Below are positions 45,983 through 47,166 of a stretch of DNA of 47,166 bases, in pieces. The notes below the pieces were generated by a model. The model was not told the origin of the DNA. It made no database searches and saw nothing but the letters and a program-made list of their open reading frames with translations. Both the position numbers and the translations under genes were made by a program. Source of the stretch: Nesterenkonia salmonea. Lineage in GTDB: Bacteria; Actinomycetota; Actinomycetes; Actinomycetales; Micrococcaceae. The number at the start of each line of letters is the position of its first letter. Position 1 is the stretch's first letter. Location: positions 1 to 47,166 of the forward strand of contig NZ_VAVZ01000029.1 of the NCBI RefSeq assembly GCF_005771525.1, in the 5' to 3' direction.

Positions 45983-46633
45983 GTGAGCGAAAGCAACGAC
46001 GGACAGACGAGCCAGACCGGCGCGTCTGAGGCTAAACGGCGCTTCCCTGCGCCTAGGCCGCGTGGTGCCACGCTGACCAACATGCCGGCAATCAAGGAAG
46101 AGATCGCCCCCGCGCCGCAGAACGCCGGGGCACCGGGGCCCAGACCCTCTGCTCCGCGTCCGCGCCCCAGCCAAGGCAGACCGGTGGCTCGCCCGCAGCC
46201 TGCTGCGCGTCCGGCCACCGGACGGCAAGCGCAGCCCCTGGTGCGGCCCACGCCTAAGGCGAAGGTCCGCAAAGCTCGACTGCTGGTCTCCAAGGTTGAC
46301 CCGTGGTCAGTGCTGAAGATGAGCTTCCTGCTCTCGGTGGCGCTGGGCATCATGCTCGTGGTCTGTGCCGTGACCCTGTGGTCCATGATGGACCTCACTG
46401 GTGTGTTCGACCGGGTCAACGACCTTGCAGGTCAGATTCTCGGAGGCAACGGTGACGCAGGCGGATTCCAGCTTCAGGAGCTGGTCACTGTGGGCCAGAT
46501 TGCCTCTTTCGCCACCATTATCGCGGTGGTGAACGTGGTGCTGTTGACGGTGCTGTCCATGTTGGCGGCAGTGCTGTACAACCTCTCAGCGTCTCTGGTG
46601 GGTGGCATCGGCGTCACTCTGACGGACGACTGA
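45983..46633 (+). CDS. DUF3566 membrane protein
   Basis: 216 residues. The first 100 are Pro/Ala/Arg-rich and cytoplasmic. The DUF3566 domain follows (KVRKARLLVSKVDPWSVLKM) with two membrane helices, about 113-135 and 174-205, the second followed by NLSASLVGGIGVTL. GTG start with GGAGG upstream. Genes of this family lie directly after gyrA in most Actinobacteria; function unknown. Confidence 0.92.
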   Translation: MSESNDGQTSQTGASEAKRRFPAPRPRGATLTNMPAIKEEIAPAPQNAGAPGPRPSAPRPRPSQGRPVARPQPAARPATGRQAQPLVRPTPKAKVRKARLLVSKVDPWSVLKMSFLLSVALGIMLVVCAVTLWSMMDLTGVFDRVNDLAGQILGGNGDAGGFQLQELVTVGQIASFATIIAVVNVVLLTVLSMLAAVLYNLSASLVGGIGVTLTDD

Positions 46634-46637
46634 TTTG

Positions 46638-46664
46638 TTGGACTCGTCAGCGCTGGTGTAATGT
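46638..46664 (+). promoter_or_regulatory. Candidate promoter of the tRNA unit
   Basis: TTGGAC, 15-nt spacer, TAATGT, ending 39 nt before tRNA-Ile. The spacer is shorter than usual, which lowers confidence. Confidence 0.35.
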
Positions 46665-46703
46665 GTAGTGGTCGCTCTCCGGGCGATTGATGGAGCAGGT
46701 TTC

Positions 46704-46777
46704 GGGCGTATAGCTCAGGCGGTTAGAGCGTCACACTGATAATGTGAAGGTCCGTGGTTCAAGTCCACGTACGCCCA
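46704..46777 (+). tRNA. ileT: tRNA-Ile (GAT anticodon)
   Basis: 74 nt. Acceptor stem GGGCGTA/TACGCCC with discriminator A, anticodon stem TCACA/TGTGA with loop CTGATAA giving GAT, T-arm with GTTCAAGTC. The 3' CCA is not encoded; the sequence goes on as CT and then the start codon of the next gene. Confidence 0.97.
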
Positions 46778-46779
46778 CT

Positions 46780-46899
46780 ATGAAACGAATCCTGGTAGTA
46801 GCAGCCGCGGTCACAGGCATTGTCATGTACCGCGAGTGGAAGAAGAATGAAGAAACGCGTCAGGTCTGGAACCAGGCCACCGATGCTGTAAAAAACTAA
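46780..46899 (+). CDS. DLW-39 family small protein
   Basis: 39 residues: a short hydrophobic helix (about 4-16) followed by a charged helix, REWKKNEETRQVWNQATD. It lies between tRNA-Ile and tRNA-Ala as DLW-39 family members do in Actinobacteria, and the QVW motif corresponds to their DLW. Function unknown. Its ATG begins only two bases after the tRNA-Ile 3' end and there is no room for a ribosome site. Confidence 0.8.
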   Translation: MKRILVVAAAVTGIVMYREWKKNEETRQVWNQATDAVKN

Positions 46900-46910
46900 A
46901 TACCCATTAC

Positions 46911-46983
46911 GGGGCCTTAGCTCAGTTGGTAGAGCGCCTGCTTTGCAAGCAGGATGTCAGGAGTTCGAGTCTCCTAGGCTCCA
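46911..46983 (+). tRNA. alaT: tRNA-Ala (TGC anticodon)
   Basis: 73 nt. Acceptor stem GGGGCCT/AGGCTCC with one G-U pair and discriminator A, anticodon stem CTGCT/AGCAG with loop TTTGCAA giving TGC, T-arm with GTTCGAGTC. CCA is not encoded. Confidence 0.97.
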
Positions 46984-47044
46984 CAGATTGGTTAGATGCG
47001 GAGTATCGCCCGCATGGGCCGCGAAAGTAGCAAAACCCCAGGTC

Positions 47045-47079
47045 AGAGCCCCTCTCCTCAGTTGGAGAGGGGCTCTTTC
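47045..47079 (+). terminator. Terminator after tRNA-Ala
   Basis: Perfect 13-bp stem AGAGCCCCTCTCC (47045-47057) with 47064-47076, loop TCAGTT, followed by TTC. It ends the tRNA-Ile/DLW-39/tRNA-Ala unit. The last 87 bases of the window show no recognisable gene. Confidence 0.9.
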
Positions 47080-47166
47080 GTGTCTGGGGTCGCTCCGGTG
47101 GGTTATAGGCAAGAATGTGTGTACACGTTGGCCCCGGATCCTTGATCTGACGCCGATGTAGGGTCC

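Noticed and set aside
46943-47161. 72-codon frame starting inside tRNA-Ala
   Set aside because: Starts within the tRNA and crosses its terminator.

Overview
The window is the chromosomal replication-origin neighbourhood of an actinobacterium, most likely a Micrococcales/Micrococcaceae-type organism. Evidence for this: the order rpmH-rnpA-yidD-yidC-jag-rsmG-parA-parB on one side and dnaA-oriC-dnaN-recF-DUF721-gyrB-gyrA-DUF3566-tRNA-Ile-DLW39-tRNA-Ala on the other; a myo-inositol-phosphate synthase (mycothiol/phosphatidylinositol precursor); a murJ-linked pseudokinase-like protein; many GTG starts; and canonical actinobacterial parS sites. The species is not identified from the sequence.

Layout. 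(1) 1-5.4 kb: metabolic and hypothetical genes (lipoprotein, organic hydroperoxide reductase, galactokinase, transglutaminase-like protein, pyroglutamyl peptidase, two small membrane proteins). (2) 5.4-9.2 kb: dnaB, a stand-alone condensation-domain acyltransferase and an alpha/beta hydrolase. (3) 9.2-9.9 kb: a 770-bp gene-free stretch with several near-perfect inverted repeats followed by a DnaA-box cluster that resembles the real oriC further right. (4) 9.9-13.5 kb: a luciferase-like monooxygenase, a decayed divergent MarR/DoxX pair, and the rpsF-ssb-rpsR-rplI operon. (5) 13.6-21.4 kb: an M18 aminopeptidase, a two-component system, an ABC exporter, a DUF418 membrane protein and ino1, all on the minus strand. 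(6) 21.5-29.8 kb: GT87 glycosyltransferase, DUF4333-like protein, pcnA, NUDIX, murJ, a pseudokinase-like membrane protein, trxB, trxA. (7) 29.7-35.6 kb: parS cluster, parB, parA, rsmG, jag/khpB, yidC, yidD, rnpA, rpmH. (8) 35.9-47.1 kb: dnaA, oriC, dnaN, recF, DUF721, gyrB, gyrA, DUF3566 gene, two tRNAs flanking a tiny gene, and a terminator.

How it works together. The core is replication initiation (dnaA, oriC, dnaN, dnaB, ssb), topology (gyrAB), repair (recF), segregation (parABS) and the membrane-insertion/RNA-processing cluster (yidC, yidD, rnpA, jag). Around oriC the genes mostly point away from the origin: minus strand to the left, plus strand to the right, as expected for leading-strand bias, with exceptions in the murJ-trx block and the accessory left end.

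Two general observations stand out. First, at least eight genes lack a convincing Shine-Dalgarno sequence and instead have a TANNNT hexamer ending 6-8 nt before the start codon, which implies leaderless transcription. Second, 28 kb left of oriC there is an intergenic DnaA-box cluster sharing short exact blocks and box order/orientation with oriC. This is the most interesting unexplained structure in the window.
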